Below, piece by piece: positions 16,925-25,592 of a stretch of DNA of 64,000 nt; the stretch's first letter is position 1, and the number at the start of each line of letters is the position of its first letter. A program made the position numbers and the translations under genes. Below the pieces are notes generated by a model. The model saw only the letters and a list, made by a program, of their open reading frames with translations. It was not told the origin of the DNA and did not search any database. The DNA is from Chryseomonas sp014190935. GTDB lineage: Bacteria; Pseudomonadota; Gammaproteobacteria; Pseudomonadales; Pseudomonadaceae. The stretch spans positions 310,001 to 374,000 of the forward strand of contig NZ_JACHVV010000001.1 of NCBI RefSeq assembly GCF_014190935.1, written 5' to 3'.

Positions 16925-18220
16925 ATGCCGTCCACCTCACCGCGTCGCCAACCCAGGCGCGCTGCCGCCGCTGCTTTCGTGGGCACCACCATCGAGTGGT
17001 ACGACTACTACATCTTCGCCACGGCCGCCGCGCTGGTCTTCGGCCAGTTGTTCTTTCCCTCCGAGGACCGCTTGCTGAGCACCCTGGCCGCCTTCGGGAC
17101 CTTCGCCGTGGGGTTCTTCGCCCGGCCCCTGGGCGGCCTGGTCTTCGGCCATGTCGGCGACCGCATCGGTCGCAAGAAATCCCTGATCGTCACCCTGCTG
17201 ATGATGGGCGTGGTCACCGTGCTCATCGGCGTTCTGCCCACCTACAGCCAGGCCGGCGTCTGGGCGCCGATCCTGCTGATCCTGCTGCGGGTGGTGCAGG
17301 GCATCGCCGTGGGGGGCGAGTGGGGTGGTGCCGTGCTGATGGCCGGCGAACATGCACCTGCGGGGCGTCGTACCTTTTTCGCTTCTTTCGCCCAGTGGGG
17401 CAGCCCGGCCGGCCTGATCCTGTCGATCATTGCCTTTCGTAGCGTCACCAGCCTGCCGGAAGAGGACCTGCTCGACTGGGGCTGGCGCCTGCCGTTTCTG
17501 GCCAGCGCGCTGCTGCTGGTGGTCGGGCTGGCCATCCGCCTGGGCGTGGACGAATCCCCCGAATTCGCCGAGATGAAGGCGCGCCAGGAAACGGTCAAGG
17601 CACCGGCGGCCGAGGTGCTGCGCAGCGCCTGGCGTCCGCTGCTGCTGTGCATCGGTGCCAATACCCTGGGCATCGCCGGGGTCTATTTCACCAATACCTT
17701 CATGCTCAGCTACACCACCCAGGTGCTGGAGTTGTCGCGCTCGCTGATCCTCGATTGCCTGCTGTTCGTCGCTATCGTCCAGTTCCTGGTCCAGCCGCTG
17801 GCCGCGCTGCTCGCCGAGCGCCTGGGCAGCGCGCGTTTCCTGCTGTTGATCGCGGCCCTGGCCATGGCCTCGCCCTATCCGATGTTCGTGCTGGTCAAGA
17901 CCGGCTCGGCGCCGCTGATCGTGCTGGGAATCGCCCTGGCGGCGGCCTGCATGGCGTCCTTCTATGCGGTGATCGCCGGCTTCGTCAGTGGCGTCTTCGC
18001 TACCCGAGTGCGCTACACCGCCATCTCCATGGCCTACCAGGTCTGTGGTGCCATCGCCGGTGGCCTCACCCCCATGATCGGCACCCTGCTGGCCCACCGC
18101 TTCACGGGCGAGTGGTGGCCGCTGGCGGTCTTCTACTCCCTGCTGGCCGGCCTGTCGCTGCTGTGCGTGGCGGCTCTGGCACGCCGTCGGGAGGCCACCG
18201 CCCATGTTTCTCCCGCCTGA
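16925..18220 (+). CDS. MFS metabolite:H+ symporter (MHS family)
   Basis: 431 residues, twelve membrane segments. GTTIEWYDYYIFATAAALVF at the start and the loop GHVGDRIGRKKSLIVTLLMM are hallmarks of the metabolite:H+ symporter group (ShiA, KgtP, ProP relatives). It imports an organic acid, amino acid or osmolyte with protons; the substrate cannot be read off. It is the first gene of a rightward operon with an M20 amidohydrolase 16 bp downstream and a deacetylase-like enzyme after that, so its cargo is probably an N-substituted amide. Confidence 0.88.
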   Translation: MPSTSPRRQPRRAAAAAFVGTTIEWYDYYIFATAAALVFGQLFFPSEDRLLSTLAAFGTFAVGFFARPLGGLVFGHVGDRIGRKKSLIVTLLMMGVVTVLIGVLPTYSQAGVWAPILLILLRVVQGIAVGGEWGGAVLMAGEHAPAGRRTFFASFAQWGSPAGLILSIIAFRSVTSLPEEDLLDWGWRLPFLASALLLVVGLAIRLGVDESPEFAEMKARQETVKAPAAEVLRSAWRPLLLCIGANTLGIAGVYFTNTFMLSYTTQVLELSRSLILDCLLFVAIVQFLVQPLAALLAERLGSARFLLLIAALAMASPYPMFVLVKTGSAPLIVLGIALAAACMASFYAVIAGFVSGVFATRVRYTAISMAYQVCGAIAGGLTPMIGTLLAHRFTGEWWPLAVFYSLLAGLSLLCVAALARRREATAHVSPA

Positions 18221-18236
18221 GCACAAGGAATCCAGC

Positions 18237-19466
18237 ATGTATCGAATCGATGGCGAGCGCCTCTGGCAGAGCCTGGCCGCCATGGCCGAGGTGGGGCCGG
18301 GCGAGGCCGGGGGCAGCAGTCGCCTGGCCCTGACCGAAGAAGATCGCCAGGGACGGGCGCTGTTCAGCCAGTGGTGCGTGGCCGCCGGCCTCAGCCTGAC
18401 GGTGGACCCTGTCGGCAACCTGTTCGCCCGTCGTCCGGGCCTTGATGACCAGGCCGCGCCGGTGGTCATGGGCAGCCATCTGGACACCCAACCCAAGGGT
18501 GGGCGCTTCGATGGCGTCTATGGGGTGTTGGCCGGGCTGGAGGTGATGCGCAGTTTGAACGACGCGGACATCCAGACCGACCTACCCCTGGAAATCGCCG
18601 TCTGGACCAACGAGGAGGGTGCCCGCTTCACGCCGGCCATGCTGGGTTCCGCGGTCTTTACCGGGCAGTTGCCGCTGGCCGAGGCCCTGGCGACCTGCGA
18701 CCGGGACGGCATCTCCGTGGCCACCAGCCTGGAGCGCACCGGTTATGCCGGCGACCAGCCGTTGGGGCGGCCCTTCGCTGCCTACTTCGAGGCCCATATC
18801 GAGCAGGGTCCGGTCCTCGAAGACGAAGGCCTGGCCGTGGGGGTGGTGACCGGGGGCCAGGCGATCTGCTGGCTCGACGTGTGCGTCCGGGGCACCGCGG
18901 CCCACGCCGGCACCACACCCATGGCCCGGCGCCGCGATGCTCTGTTTGGCGTCGGCCGGATGCTGGCCGCGCTGGAGGATCTGGCGGCTCGCTTCGGCGA
19001 CGGACTGGTCACCGTGGGGCAACTGGACGTGGCGCGCTCCTCGCGCAACACCATCGCCGGCGAGGTGCACTTCACCCTGGACCTGCGTCATCCCCGGGAC
19101 CAGACCCTGGCGGCGCTGGAAGCCGCCGCGCGGGAATGCCTGGCCGCCGTGGCCGCCGAGCGCGGATTGTCGCTGGACGTCCAGCGGCACTGGCTGAGCC
19201 CTGCTACCCCCTTCGCCACCGACTGCGTCGCCGCCGTGCGCGACGCGGTCCAGGCGCTGGGCTATCCCCACCGCGACATCATCAGCGGCGCCGGTCACGA
19301 CGCCATCCACCTGGCCAAGCACTGCCCCACGGCGATGATCTTCATCCCCTGTGCCGGCGGCCTGAGCCACAACGAGGCTGAATCGGCCAGCTTCGATGAC
19401 GTCCGCCGCGGCGCCGACGTCCTGTTCAATGCCGTGCTGGCCCGCGCTGGCCATCAGGAGAGATGA
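18237..19466 (+). CDS. M20-family amidohydrolase (N-carbamoyl-L-amino acid hydrolase/allantoate amidohydrolase type)
   Basis: 409 residues. The dinuclear metal site is visible: GSHLDTQPKGGRFDGVYGV (His and Asp ligands), NEEGARF (Glu), HIEQGPVLE (His), and C-terminal GGLSHNEAES (His). The dimerisation domain with AHAGTTPMARRRDAL lies between. Enzymes of this group remove carbamoyl or ureido groups from amino acids or ureides. ATG at 18237 follows AAGGAA at a good distance. The stop is two bases before the next gene, so translation is linked. Exact substrate unknown. Confidence 0.87.
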   Translation: MYRIDGERLWQSLAAMAEVGPGEAGGSSRLALTEEDRQGRALFSQWCVAAGLSLTVDPVGNLFARRPGLDDQAAPVVMGSHLDTQPKGGRFDGVYGVLAGLEVMRSLNDADIQTDLPLEIAVWTNEEGARFTPAMLGSAVFTGQLPLAEALATCDRDGISVATSLERTGYAGDQPLGRPFAAYFEAHIEQGPVLEDEGLAVGVVTGGQAICWLDVCVRGTAAHAGTTPMARRRDALFGVGRMLAALEDLAARFGDGLVTVGQLDVARSSRNTIAGEVHFTLDLRHPRDQTLAALEAAARECLAAVAAERGLSLDVQRHWLSPATPFATDCVAAVRDAVQALGYPHRDIISGAGHDAIHLAKHCPTAMIFIPCAGGLSHNEAESASFDDVRRGADVLFNAVLARAGHQER

Positions 19467-19467
19467 C

Positions 19468-20487
19468 ATGAAGACCTTTTTCCATCCCGATCAGCGCCTG
19501 CATCATCCGCGCAGCTACCTGTCCCGTGGCCAGATGCGCACCCCCCAGGAGGTGCCGGCCCGCCTCGACGCCCTGCTGGCCGCGGTGGAGCGGCTGGGCT
19601 ATCCCCTCGAACAGCCGGCGGATCACGGTCGCGCGCCGCTGCATGCCGTGCACGGCGAGGCCTATGTGACCTACCTGGAGAATGCCTATCGCGACTGGCA
19701 CCAGGTGCCCGAGGACTGGGGTGACGAGGTGATGTCGAACATCTATATCCGCGAGAACAACCCGCTGCGTGGCATCCTCGGGCAGACCGCCCGCTACCTG
19801 GCGGACGGCAGTTGCCCGATCGGCGCCCAGACCTGGGCCGCCGTCTATGGCTCCGCCCAGAGCGCGGTCGCCGCGGCGCGCTGCGTGCGGGACGGCGCGC
19901 CAGCCGCCTATGCCCTCTGTCGCCCACCCGGGCACCATGCCCGCGCCGAGGCGGCCGGTGGCTTCTGCTACCTGAATGGCGCCGCCATCGCGGCCCAGGA
20001 ATTGCGCGCGCGCTTCGCTCGGGTCGCCATCCTCGATACCGACATGCACCACGGCCAGGGTATTCAGGAAATCTTCTATGACCGCGATGACGTCTACTAC
20101 CTGTCGATCCATGGCGATCCGACCAACTTCTATCCGGTGGTGGCCGGTTTCGCCGATGAACGCGGCAGCGGGCCGGGCGAGGGCTGCAACCTTAATCTGC
20201 CGATGCCCCACGGCGCTTCCGAAGCGGACTTCTTCGCCCGGCTGGACGAGGCCGAGACGGCGCTGCGCGAATGGGCACCGGACGTGCTGGTGCTGTCCCT
20301 CGGCTTCGACATCTACGAAAACGATCCGCAGTCCAAGGTGGCGGTGAGTCAGGCGGGGTTCGGTCTGCTGGGCGAAAGGATCAAGGCCCTGGGGCTGCCC
20401 ACGGTGATCGTGCAGGAGGGAGGTTATGACCTGGAAACCTTGAGCGACAACGCCGAGCGCTTCTTCCGCGGTTTCGACGGTCGCTGA
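19468..20487 (+). CDS. Acetylpolyamine amidohydrolase-like deacetylase (histone deacetylase family)
   Basis: 339 residues of the class II/APAH deacetylase fold. The zinc and charge-relay residues are visible in CRPPGHHARAEAAGGFCYLN (tandem His), ILDTDMHHGQG (Asp and His) and LGFDIYENDP (Asp). The insertion NPLRGILGQTARYLADGS is typical of bacterial acetylpolyamine amidohydrolases, where it narrows the active site to long thin substrates. It would release acetate from N-acetylputrescine, acetylcadaverine or similar amides. CAGGAGAG precedes the ATG. Last gene of the operon, followed by a hairpin (20495-20516). Confidence 0.88.
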   Translation: MKTFFHPDQRLHHPRSYLSRGQMRTPQEVPARLDALLAAVERLGYPLEQPADHGRAPLHAVHGEAYVTYLENAYRDWHQVPEDWGDEVMSNIYIRENNPLRGILGQTARYLADGSCPIGAQTWAAVYGSAQSAVAAARCVRDGAPAAYALCRPPGHHARAEAAGGFCYLNGAAIAAQELRARFARVAILDTDMHHGQGIQEIFYDRDDVYYLSIHGDPTNFYPVVAGFADERGSGPGEGCNLNLPMPHGASEADFFARLDEAETALREWAPDVLVLSLGFDIYENDPQSKVAVSQAGFGLLGERIKALGLPTVIVQEGGYDLETLSDNAERFFRGFDGR

Positions 20488-20494
20488 AGCCTGA

Positions 20495-20516
20495 GCCCCG
20501 GCCTTGGCGCCGGGGC
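20495..20516. terminator. GC hairpin between convergent operons
   Basis: GCCCCGGC (20495-20502), six-base loop, GCCGGGGC (20509-20516), eight bases after the deacetylase stop and ten before the cupin stop. It could end transcription from both sides, but there is no T-run. Confidence 0.45.
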
Positions 20517-20525
20517 CTGGCCGGA

Positions 20526-20873
20526 TCAGGCAAACACGAAATACTTACGCACCGTCTCGACCACTTCCCAGGTGCCTTTCATGCCGGGTTCGACGATGAA
20601 GATGTCGCCGGCTTTCAGGTGGATGGGCTCCTGGCCATCGGGGGTGATGATGCAGTAGCCCTCCTGGAAGTGGCAGTACTCCCACTTCACGTAGTCGACG
20701 CGCCACTTGCCAGGGGTGCAGATCCAGGTACCCATGATCTTGCTGCCGTCATCGGAGGTGTAGGCATTGAGATTTACGGTATGGGGCTCGCCTGCGATGC
20801 GCTCCCATTTGCAGGCATCGACCACGGGCATTGGTTGGGTGTCGCGCAGAACGGTGATGGGCGGGTTGGCCAT
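20526..20873 (-). CDS. Small DUF861 cupin protein
   Basis: 115 residues with a single cupin barrel: EYCHFQEGYCIITPDG and HLKAGDIFIVEPGMKGTWEV, then a terminal RKYFVF, the pattern of cupin_3/DUF861 proteins. These are often found beside catabolic operons for amines and opines, role unknown. AGGAG precedes ATG 20873, which is preferred over an upstream in-frame Met. It lies 102 bp downstream of the binding-protein gene on the same strand, so it probably ends the same operon. Confidence 0.82.
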   Translation of the reverse strand: MANPPITVLRDTQPMPVVDACKWERIAGEPHTVNLNAYTSDDGSKIMGTWICTPGKWRVDYVKWEYCHFQEGYCIITPDGQEPIHLKAGDIFIVEPGMKGTWEVVETVRKYFVFA

Positions 20874-20975
20874 GGCGGCTCTCCTGGTGATGGACGCCGC
20901 CAAGGGTGAGGGGTCGCCCCGACGTTGAGTTGTCCAGGGTCGACCTCTACCGGTGCGTTTGCGCTGTTCGAGCGA

Positions 20976-22004
20976 CTAGCGCTCCACCTGCCGATTCCAG
21001 CGGGCGTTCCACTGCGGCCGCACCTTGTTCACTTCGTCCCAGTCGATGGTCACGGCGGTCTTCAGGTAGTTCTGCATGGCCTCCACCTGGCCGCGGGTCT
21101 TGTCGGTGGTAGGGGTGTTGGGGTTGGACGGGATCTGGTCGCCCAGTTCCAGCGCCGGGGCCTGGGCTTCGGGGGTCAGCAGGTATTCCGCCAGTTGCTG
21201 GGCCAATTCCGGCTGGTCGTTGTTGGCGGTCACGCATTCGGCGACGTTGAGCACCACGGCGCCTTCCTTGGGCGGCGCGTATTCCACCGGGATGCCCTTG
21301 AGCTTGAGCGCGGTGACCTGGGTGGGCGTGAGCGGGAACAGCGCCGCCTCGTCGGTCTGCACCATCTCCGAGAGCTTGGCCGAGCTGGGGATGTACTCCA
21401 GCACATTGGGGCCGACGGTGGTGGGCCAGGCCTTGAAGCCGGGGTCGACGTCCTGCTCGGTGCCGCCCTTGAGGCGGTTGAACATCAGGAAGCCGTGCAG
21501 GCCGAAGGTCGAGGAGGACAGCGACTGGAACACCACCTTGCCCTTGTACTTGGGATCGGCGAGGTCCGCCCAGGAGGTCGGCGCCGCCCAACCCTTGTCC
21601 TTGAACAGCCGGCTGTTGTAGGCAAGACCCGTCACGCCCAGGCTGACGGCGGCCGCCTGGTCCTTGATCCTGGCCTTGTCGGGGATCTGCGCCAGGCTCG
21701 CGCTGGGCTTGAGCGGGCTGCACAGGTTCATGCCGATGGCGCGATACATGATGCCGTCGTCGAGAAACATCACGTGGATCGGCGGCTTCTGCGGACTGGC
21801 CTGGACCTTGGCGAGGATATCCGCCGAGGTGCCGGGCACGATCACCACCTTGACGTTGTGCGCCTTCTCGAAGGCGGGCAGCACGCTGTCGGCATAGAGG
21901 CGCTCCATGGTGCCGCCATTCATGCCGAGGTAGAGCGTCGGTTCGGCCACGGCGGCCAGGGGCAGGCCGGCGAGGGCCACGAGCAGGGCAGGGGTCAGGC
22001 GCAT
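20976..22004 (-). CDS. Polyamine/opine-type ABC transporter periplasmic binding protein
   Basis: 342 residues: signal peptide MRLTPALLVALAGLPLAAVA, then a class-D (PotD/PotF-like) solute-binding fold with LYLGMNGGTMERLYADSVLP, NSRLFKDKGWAAPTSWADL and KYKGKVVF. The family delivers spermidine, putrescine, opines or iron; here the neighbouring oxidase subunits suggest an imino-acid or opine ligand (inference). GGAGTT precedes ATG 22004, and the start overlaps the end of the DadA-like gene by ten bases. Confidence 0.87.
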   Translation of the reverse strand: MRLTPALLVALAGLPLAAVAEPTLYLGMNGGTMERLYADSVLPAFEKAHNVKVVIVPGTSADILAKVQASPQKPPIHVMFLDDGIMYRAIGMNLCSPLKPSASLAQIPDKARIKDQAAAVSLGVTGLAYNSRLFKDKGWAAPTSWADLADPKYKGKVVFQSLSSSTFGLHGFLMFNRLKGGTEQDVDPGFKAWPTTVGPNVLEYIPSSAKLSEMVQTDEAALFPLTPTQVTALKLKGIPVEYAPPKEGAVVLNVAECVTANNDQPELAQQLAEYLLTPEAQAPALELGDQIPSNPNTPTTDKTRGQVEAMQNYLKTAVTIDWDEVNKVRPQWNARWNRQVER

Positions 22005-23131
22005 GATTGGGAACTCCTGGGCTGGGAAGGAAAACGGGCGATGGAAAAGGCCTGCAGGCTGTGCCGGGGGGCGCCCTGCAGGATGCACTCGGCCAGGGCT
22101 TCGCCAGCCGCCGGCCCGATCTGGAAGCCTGCGCCGGCAAAGCCGAAGCCGTGCAGCAGGCCGGGGGTGGTGAGACTGGGGCCGAGCACCGGCTGGTGAT
22201 CCGGCAGATAGCCCTCGACGCCGCTCCAGGTGCGGATCGCCTGGGCACCCGTCAGGGCGGGATAGAGTTCGGCGGCGTTTCTGAGGATGTCGAGGATGGC
22301 CAGCTGGCCGGGGCGGGCGCGGTCGGCGTCGAGGGCGAAACCGCGCCCGCCGCCCAGCACGCAATTGCCGCGCGCGACCTGGCGGGCATAGATGCCGCCG
22401 CCTTCCACGCCGGTACTGGCGGTCATGAACGGCGGCAGCGGTTCGGTCACCAGCATGGCCGGATGGGCCGCCGTGAGAGGGACCGGCTCGCCGAAGCGGG
22501 CGGCCAGCTCCGCCGCCCAGGCACCCGCGCAATTCAGCAGCCAGGGCGCGCTCAGGGTCAGGCCGCTGTCGGTACGGAGCTGGAAGCGCTGGCCGTCGTG
22601 CTCCACCTGCGTCACAGCGGTCCGCTCGAAGACCTGGGCACCGGCGCGGCCAGCCGCCTGGGCGAAGGCCGGGGAGACCAGGCGCGGATTGGCGTGGCCG
22701 TCCTCCGGGCAGAAGGAAGCGCCCACGGCGATGTCGCCGACCCAGGGAAAGCGCCGGCGCAATTCGCCCCGGTCGAGCAGTTGCAGATCGAGGTCGAAAC
22801 CCTGACTGGCCTGGGCATAGGCCTGCAGGGAGGCGAAGTCGGTATCGCTGCGGGCCAGCTTGAGGTGGCCGGATCTGAGGTATTCGCCATCGGTACCCAG
22901 CAGGTCCTGCAGACCGCCCCAGATCTCATGGGCGCGACTGGACAGCGGCAACTGCACCAGCGGGCGGCCCTGGCGGCGTACCCCGCCGTAGTTGACACCA
23001 CTGGCCTGGGCGCCGCAGAAGTTGCGTTCCAGCAGGGCGACGCGCTGGCCGCCCTGGGCCAGGAACAGCGCCGCGCTGCTGCCGACGATGCCGCCGCCGA
23101 TGACCAGGACATCCACGTCCAGCCGGCTCAT
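21995..23131 (-). CDS. DadA-like FAD oxidoreductase, oxidase beta subunit
   Basis: 378 residues with the DAO fold. The N-terminal dinucleotide motif is VDVLVIGGGIVGSSAALFL, the FAD-contacting ASGVNYGGVRRQGR follows, and the C-terminal GFGFAGAGFQIGPAAGEALA closes the cofactor site. Sequence and gene order match the beta subunit of heteromeric opine oxidase, D-hydroxyproline dehydrogenase and hydrogen cyanide synthase (OoxB, HypB, HcnC type). It would oxidise the C-N bond of an imino acid or opine. Its ATG overlaps the stop of the alpha-subunit gene (ATGA). Confidence 0.85.
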   Translation of the reverse strand: MSRLDVDVLVIGGGIVGSSAALFLAQGGQRVALLERNFCGAQASGVNYGGVRRQGRPLVQLPLSSRAHEIWGGLQDLLGTDGEYLRSGHLKLARSDTDFASLQAYAQASQGFDLDLQLLDRGELRRRFPWVGDIAVGASFCPEDGHANPRLVSPAFAQAAGRAGAQVFERTAVTQVEHDGQRFQLRTDSGLTLSAPWLLNCAGAWAAELAARFGEPVPLTAAHPAMLVTEPLPPFMTASTGVEGGGIYARQVARGNCVLGGGRGFALDADRARPGQLAILDILRNAAELYPALTGAQAIRTWSGVEGYLPDHQPVLGPSLTTPGLLHGFGFAGAGFQIGPAAGEALAECILQGAPRHSLQAFSIARFPSQPRSSQSCA

Positions 23132-24489
23132 GGCGCCAGCTCCACGCCAAAGGGCAGCGGCTTGATCGGCGCCTGGGCGCGCAACCGGCCGATCTGGTCC
23201 AGCGGGCGACCACTGGCGCAGGCGATCAATTCGGCCGCCGCCGCGCCGCAGATGCGTCCCTGGCAGCGACCCATGCCGACTCGGCAGGTGGCCTTGACTC
23301 TGTTGATCTCCCAATGACCCTGGGCCACGGCGGCGCGGATCTCGCCGGCGCTGACCTGTTCGCAGCGACAGACCATGAGCGCGTCCGGCGCCTTGGCCGC
23401 CCAGTCCGCGGGAAAGGGAAAGGCCCGCTCGAGGCCCTGGCGAAACACCTCGAAGCGCGCCAGGCGTGCCTGCAGGGTCTGGATGCGCGCCCTGTCCACC
23501 GACACGCCGCGATCGTCCAGCAGACTCAGGGCCGCCAGTTCGCCCGCCAGTTCGGCGGCATCGGCGCCCTGGATGCCGGCGCCGTCGCCAGCCAGGTAGA
23601 CCCCGGCCTGACTGCTGCGCCCGCCCGCATCCCGGACCGGCAACCAGGCGCGATTGAGAGCGCTCCAGGCGAAGTCGCAGCCCAGCAGGTCGGCCAGCTG
23701 GGTCTCGCTGCGCAGCGTCTGGCCGAAGCCCAGGGCGTCGCATTCCAGTCGGTGCACCTCGCCATCGGCGGCGCGCCAGCGCACGGCAGCCACCCGGCGT
23801 TCGCCTTCGACGGCCAGGAGTTCGGCACCCTGGTGCACGGGTACGCCCTGCAGCGCCAGCCAGCTGCGGTAGTAGAGGCCCTTGGCGAAGGTGGCCGGTT
23901 GACCGAGCAGGGCCGGAGTAGCGGCGGCCTGGTCGCGGAAAGGCGCGCTGTCCAGCACCGCCAGCGGCTTGGCCCCGGCCTTGGCGTATTGATAGGCGAC
24001 GAGATAGAGCAGCGGGCCGGTACCGGCCAGCACCGGGCGGCTGCCGATGGCGCAGCCCTGGAATTTGAGCGCCACCTGTGAGGCGCCCAGGCTGTAGACG
24101 CCGGGCAGCGTCCAGCCCGGCACCGGCAGGATGCGGTCGGTGGCACCGGTGGCGACGATCACCTGGTCGAAGGCCAGGCGATCGACATAGCGGCCCTGGC
24201 TCAGGGTATCCAGGGCACGCGCTTCGGCATTCCACACCAGGGTGTCGGGTCGATAGTCCAGTTTCGCCTGCGCGGCTTCCAGCGCGCCATGCAGCGCCTG
24301 GGCCTTGCCAGCTTCGAAACCGTACAGCGCCTTGCTCGGCCGCTGGAAATTGCCCGGTTGCTGGCGATAGATCTGGCCGCCGCCACGGGCGCTTTCGTCG
24401 AGCAGCACCGGCTCGAGGCCATGCGCGACCAGGGTCTGGGCCGCGCGAATGCCTGCCGGCCCGGCGCCCACCACCACGACGGAGCTCAC
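23128..24489 (-). CDS. NAD(P)/FAD oxidoreductase, oxidase alpha subunit
   Basis: 453 residues from a GTG start at 24489 chosen because GTGA joins it to the stop of the 2Fe-2S gene and the protein then starts VSSVVVVGAGPAGIRAAQTL, a perfect N-terminal FAD motif. A second nucleotide motif lies mid-protein (PVLAGTGPLLYLVAYQYAKA), and the C-terminus has a BFD-like iron-sulphur region with MVCRCEQVS and CRVGMGRCQGRICG. This is the alpha subunit layout of OoxA/HcnB-type enzymes, passing electrons from the beta subunit onward. The ORF could be read further upstream but those residues have no family similarity. Confidence 0.87.
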   Translation of the reverse strand: MSSVVVVGAGPAGIRAAQTLVAHGLEPVLLDESARGGGQIYRQQPGNFQRPSKALYGFEAGKAQALHGALEAAQAKLDYRPDTLVWNAEARALDTLSQGRYVDRLAFDQVIVATGATDRILPVPGWTLPGVYSLGASQVALKFQGCAIGSRPVLAGTGPLLYLVAYQYAKAGAKPLAVLDSAPFRDQAAATPALLGQPATFAKGLYYRSWLALQGVPVHQGAELLAVEGERRVAAVRWRAADGEVHRLECDALGFGQTLRSETQLADLLGCDFAWSALNRAWLPVRDAGGRSSQAGVYLAGDGAGIQGADAAELAGELAALSLLDDRGVSVDRARIQTLQARLARFEVFRQGLERAFPFPADWAAKAPDALMVCRCEQVSAGEIRAAVAQGHWEINRVKATCRVGMGRCQGRICGAAAAELIACASGRPLDQIGRLRAQAPIKPLPFGVELAP

Positions 24490-24797
24490 AGCGGCCGCCC
24501 CGGATCGCGGCTGACCTGCTGGCCCGCTTCGAGAAAGGTGGCGCAGGCGCGCACCCGGCGGCCATCGGCCAGGCGCACCCAGCAGTCCTGGCAGGCGCCC
24601 ATCAGGCAGAATCCGGCGCGGGGTTCGCCGCCGAAGTCGCTGCCGCGCAGGTGATCGCTCTGGGTCAGGATGGCGGTGAGCAGGGTGTCGCCCTGCAGGC
24701 CCTCGGCCGGCTGGCCGTCGAGGGTGAAGGCCAGGGTCGGACGGTCGCGTTCGGCCACCCGCTTGAGCAGTGCCATGGAGGGGTCTCGGCTGTTCAT
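24486..24797 (-). CDS. (2Fe-2S) ferredoxin-like gamma subunit of the oxidase
   Basis: 103 residues with a plant-type [2Fe-2S] binding loop FCLMGACQDCWV and a later RVRACAT cysteine. HcnA and the gamma subunits of hydroxyproline/opine oxidases have this size and pattern. It probably carries electrons between the flavin subunits and the quinone pool. ATG at 24797 overlaps the permease stop (ATGA); MALLKR seven codons later is an alternative. The three subunits lie in the order gamma, alpha, beta, as in hcnABC, though HCN synthesis is unlikely given the ABC transporter context. Confidence 0.85.
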   Translation of the reverse strand: MNSRDPSMALLKRVAERDRPTLAFTLDGQPAEGLQGDTLLTAILTQSDHLRGSDFGGEPRAGFCLMGACQDCWVRLADGRRVRACATFLEAGQQVSRDPGRPL

Positions 24798-25588
24798 TGT
24801 TTGCCCACCAGCACGCGATCCAGGCCATAGATGCGGTCGAGCAGGATCATGGTGGCCGCGGTGAGGGCGATCACCAGGGCCGACACCGCCGCCATCATCG
24901 GGTCGATGGATTCGGTGGCGTAGACGTACATCCGCACCGGCAGGGTCTGGGTCGCCGGGGAGGTGACGAAGATCGACAGGGTCACCTCGTCGAAACTGTT
25001 GATGAAGGCCAGCAGCCAGCCGCCGGCGACGCCGGGCAGGATCATCGGCAGGGTGATGCGGCAGAACAGCGTGGTGCGACTGGCGCCCAGGCTCTCGGCG
25101 GCCTGCTCGGCGCTGCGGTCGATGCCGATGGCGGCGGCGATCACCAGGCGCAGCACATAGGGGGTGATCACCACCACGTGGGCCAGCACCAGCCAGCTGA
25201 AGCTGCCATTCACCCCCAGCAGGGCGAACAGCCGCAGCATGGCCACGCCCAGCACCAGGTGCGGGATGATGATCGGCGAGAGGAACAGGCCGTTGAGAAA
25301 GCCCTGGCCGGGAAAGCGGTAGCGGGTGATGGCCAGCCCCGCCGGCACCGCGATCAGCGTGGCCAGGGTGGCCGACAGCGCCGCCAGCTGCAGGCTGTTG
25401 TAGAAGGCGGTGAGGAAGTCCGCCCGCTCGAACACGGCGGCGAACCAGCGCAGCGAGAAGCCGGAAGTGGGCAGGCTGAGGGTGTTCTCCGGGGTGAAGG
25501 CCACCAGGCAGACCACCACCAGCGGCGCCAGCATGAAGACCATCACCAGGGTATGGAAGGCGAGCCCGAGCGGGCCGTTGCGGGTCAT
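24794..25588 (-). CDS. ABC transporter permease, PotC/PotI type
   Basis: 264 residues, six membrane helices. The permease-ATPase coupling motif is EQAAESLGASRTTLFCRITLP (EAA loop, written here in family form), and the first helix segment NSLQLAALSATLATLIAVPA is typical of the second permease of spermidine/putrescine-type importers. ATG 25588 is four bases after the upstream permease stop. It pairs with the next gene upstream to form the transmembrane channel. Confidence 0.88.
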   Translation of the reverse strand: MTRNGPLGLAFHTLVMVFMLAPLVVVCLVAFTPENTLSLPTSGFSLRWFAAVFERADFLTAFYNSLQLAALSATLATLIAVPAGLAITRYRFPGQGFLNGLFLSPIIIPHLVLGVAMLRLFALLGVNGSFSWLVLAHVVVITPYVLRLVIAAAIGIDRSAEQAAESLGASRTTLFCRITLPMILPGVAGGWLLAFINSFDEVTLSIFVTSPATQTLPVRMYVYATESIDPMMAAVSALVIALTAATMILLDRIYGLDRVLVGKQ

Positions 25589-25592
25589 GAGG

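Noticed and set aside
24486..24489. hcnABC cyanide synthase operon
   Set aside because: Subunit order and sizes fit, but the genes sit inside an ABC-importer operon with PotD-like binding protein and IclR control, which fits opine or imino-acid catabolism better. Sequence alone cannot fully exclude HCN synthase.
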